Positions 32,385 through 32,815 of a DNA stretch of 32,815 nucleotides are shown here, piece by piece. The DNA lies in assembly GCA_964436865.1 (NCBI GenBank), contig CAYTFK010000041.1, positions 1 to 32,815 of the forward strand, in the 5' to 3' direction. The DNA is from JAXGPP01 sp964436865. Its GTDB lineage: Bacteria; Planctomycetota; Planctomycetia; Pirellulales; Thermoguttaceae. The notes below the pieces were generated by a model. It searched no databases. It was given only the letters and a program-made list of their open reading frames with translations, and was not told the DNA's origin. Positions within the stretch are counted from its first letter, which is position 1. The number at the start of each line of letters is the position of its first letter. Position numbers and translations under genes: made by a program.

Positions 32385-32815
32385 ATGTCGATGAGATCGA
32401 TTGTCTGGCTGGTGCTGGCTTCGGGCTTCACTGGAGTCGGACCCGGCGTGACGCCGGTGGCCGCGAGCGGGGCTGTTGAAGCTGCCCAGGGCGTGCTCGA
32501 ACGGCTGATCCCCGCCCAGGCCGATCAGTTCACGCTCGAGGCGATCCCACCTGAGAATGGTCGGGACGTATTCGAGATCGAGGCCCGCGATAGCAAGGTG
32601 ACCGTTCGCGGATCATCCGGTGTGGCGATCGCCTCGGGAATCGGCTGGTATCTCAAGCACCACTGCCATTGCGATTTTTCCTGGTGCGGCGACCAGCTCA
32701 GACTCCCAGACCCGCTCCCGGCACTCGAAAAGACCAGGCGAACCACGCCCTACCCGCATCGCTACTTCTTCAACTACTGCGTCTTCAGTTACACGCTGGC
32801 CTGGTGGGACTGGCC
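32385..32815 (+). CDS. GH89 alpha-N-acetylglucosaminidase, N-terminal part (cut by window end)
   Basis: The first 143 codons are visible. AAGGA seven bases before the ATG and a signal peptide (SIVWLVLASGFTGVGPG) support the start; a second ATG two codons on is possible. Residues about 29-110 match the N-terminal domain of NAGLU-type enzymes (VLERLIPAQADQFTLE, VFEIEARDSKVTVRGSSGVAIASGIGWYLKHHCHCDFSW). The sequence then enters the barrel with YPHRYFFNYCVFSYTLAWWDW, the classic GH89 start. The family removes terminal alpha-N-acetylglucosamine, as in heparan sulfate breakdown. Catalytic glutamates lie further on, outside the window. The open frame runs to the last base. Confidence 0.92.
   Translation, partial: MSMRSIVWLVLASGFTGVGPGVTPVAASGAVEAAQGVLERLIPAQADQFTLEAIPPENGRDVFEIEARDSKVTVRGSSGVAIASGIGWYLKHHCHCDFSWCGDQLRLPDPLPALEKTRRTTPYPHRYFFNYCVFSYTLAWWDW

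Noticed and set aside
1..32815. CRISPR arrays, IS ends, tRNA or rRNA genes, prophage or defence genes
   Set aside because: I found no regular repeat-spacer pattern, transposase, integrase, cloverleaf or rRNA-like text; the window is ordinary chromosome with accessory glycan genes.

Overview
The window looks like a chromosomal piece of a high-GC member of the Planctomycetes, probably of the Pirellula type. Several things point there: an HzsA-like PD40/di-haem c protein, an ECF sigma factor placed directly before a membrane-anchored Ser/Thr kinase with a TPR-like tail, NPCBM and BNR secreted proteins, two Gfo/Idh/MocA proteins of the planctomycete secreted kind, and many genes with weak Shine-Dalgarno sites. 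This assignment is inference from gene families; no rRNA, tRNA or phylogenetic marker is present. I saw no phage, IS, CRISPR or tRNA gene.

Layout. 1-109 is the 3' end of a gene entering from the left. 251-5317 (minus strand) holds the HzsA-like di-haem protein, then a short PHA-system protein and a Ser/Thr kinase that form a tight two-gene unit. 5588-9219 (plus) is a four-gene operon: BNR_4 secreted protein, class I glutamine-amidotransferase-like protein, GH99/WbsX-like secreted protein and a 91-aa membrane protein. 9356-11641 (minus) is a secreted Asp-box beta-propeller protein. 11642-12213 has no clear gene except a doubtful 64-aa ORF. 12214-13448 is a TauE/SafE exporter overlapping a DUF1634 protein. 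13627-17229 (minus) is a 1200-aa NPCBM protein with a likely six-hairpin glycosidase-type region, divergent from a Gfo/Idh/MocA protein (17398-18705). 18976-20224 holds a membrane zinc metallopeptidase and, behind a clear intrinsic terminator, a YgbA-like protein with a perfect FNR/CRP-type box upstream. 20363-24832 is an RND efflux adaptor and pump. 24903-28579 (minus) is the kinase and its ECF sigma factor. 28851-29861 is a DUF5658-like membrane protein. 29949-31262 (minus) is a second Gfo/Idh/MocA protein with an intact Tat signal. 31629-32171 is an LTxxQ periplasmic protein, and the window ends inside a GH89 alpha-N-acetylglucosaminidase.

How the parts fit. Most of the window serves the cell envelope and the use of complex, probably sulfated, glycans: secreted propellers, GH99-like, NPCBM/six-hairpin and GH89 proteins, secreted sugar-type oxidoreductases and a possible sulfite or sulfonate exporter. 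A second theme is stress and signalling: two Ser/Thr kinases, an ECF sigma factor, RND efflux, an LTxxQ protein and an FNR-boxed YgbA homologue. The most testable new signals are the FNR-type site before the YgbA gene, a possibly frameshifted Tat signal together with a changed EKP motif in the first Gfo/Idh/MocA protein, the kinase with DVG in place of DFG joined to a PHA-system gene, and a possible decayed sulfatase-modifying-factor fragment before the LTxxQ gene.
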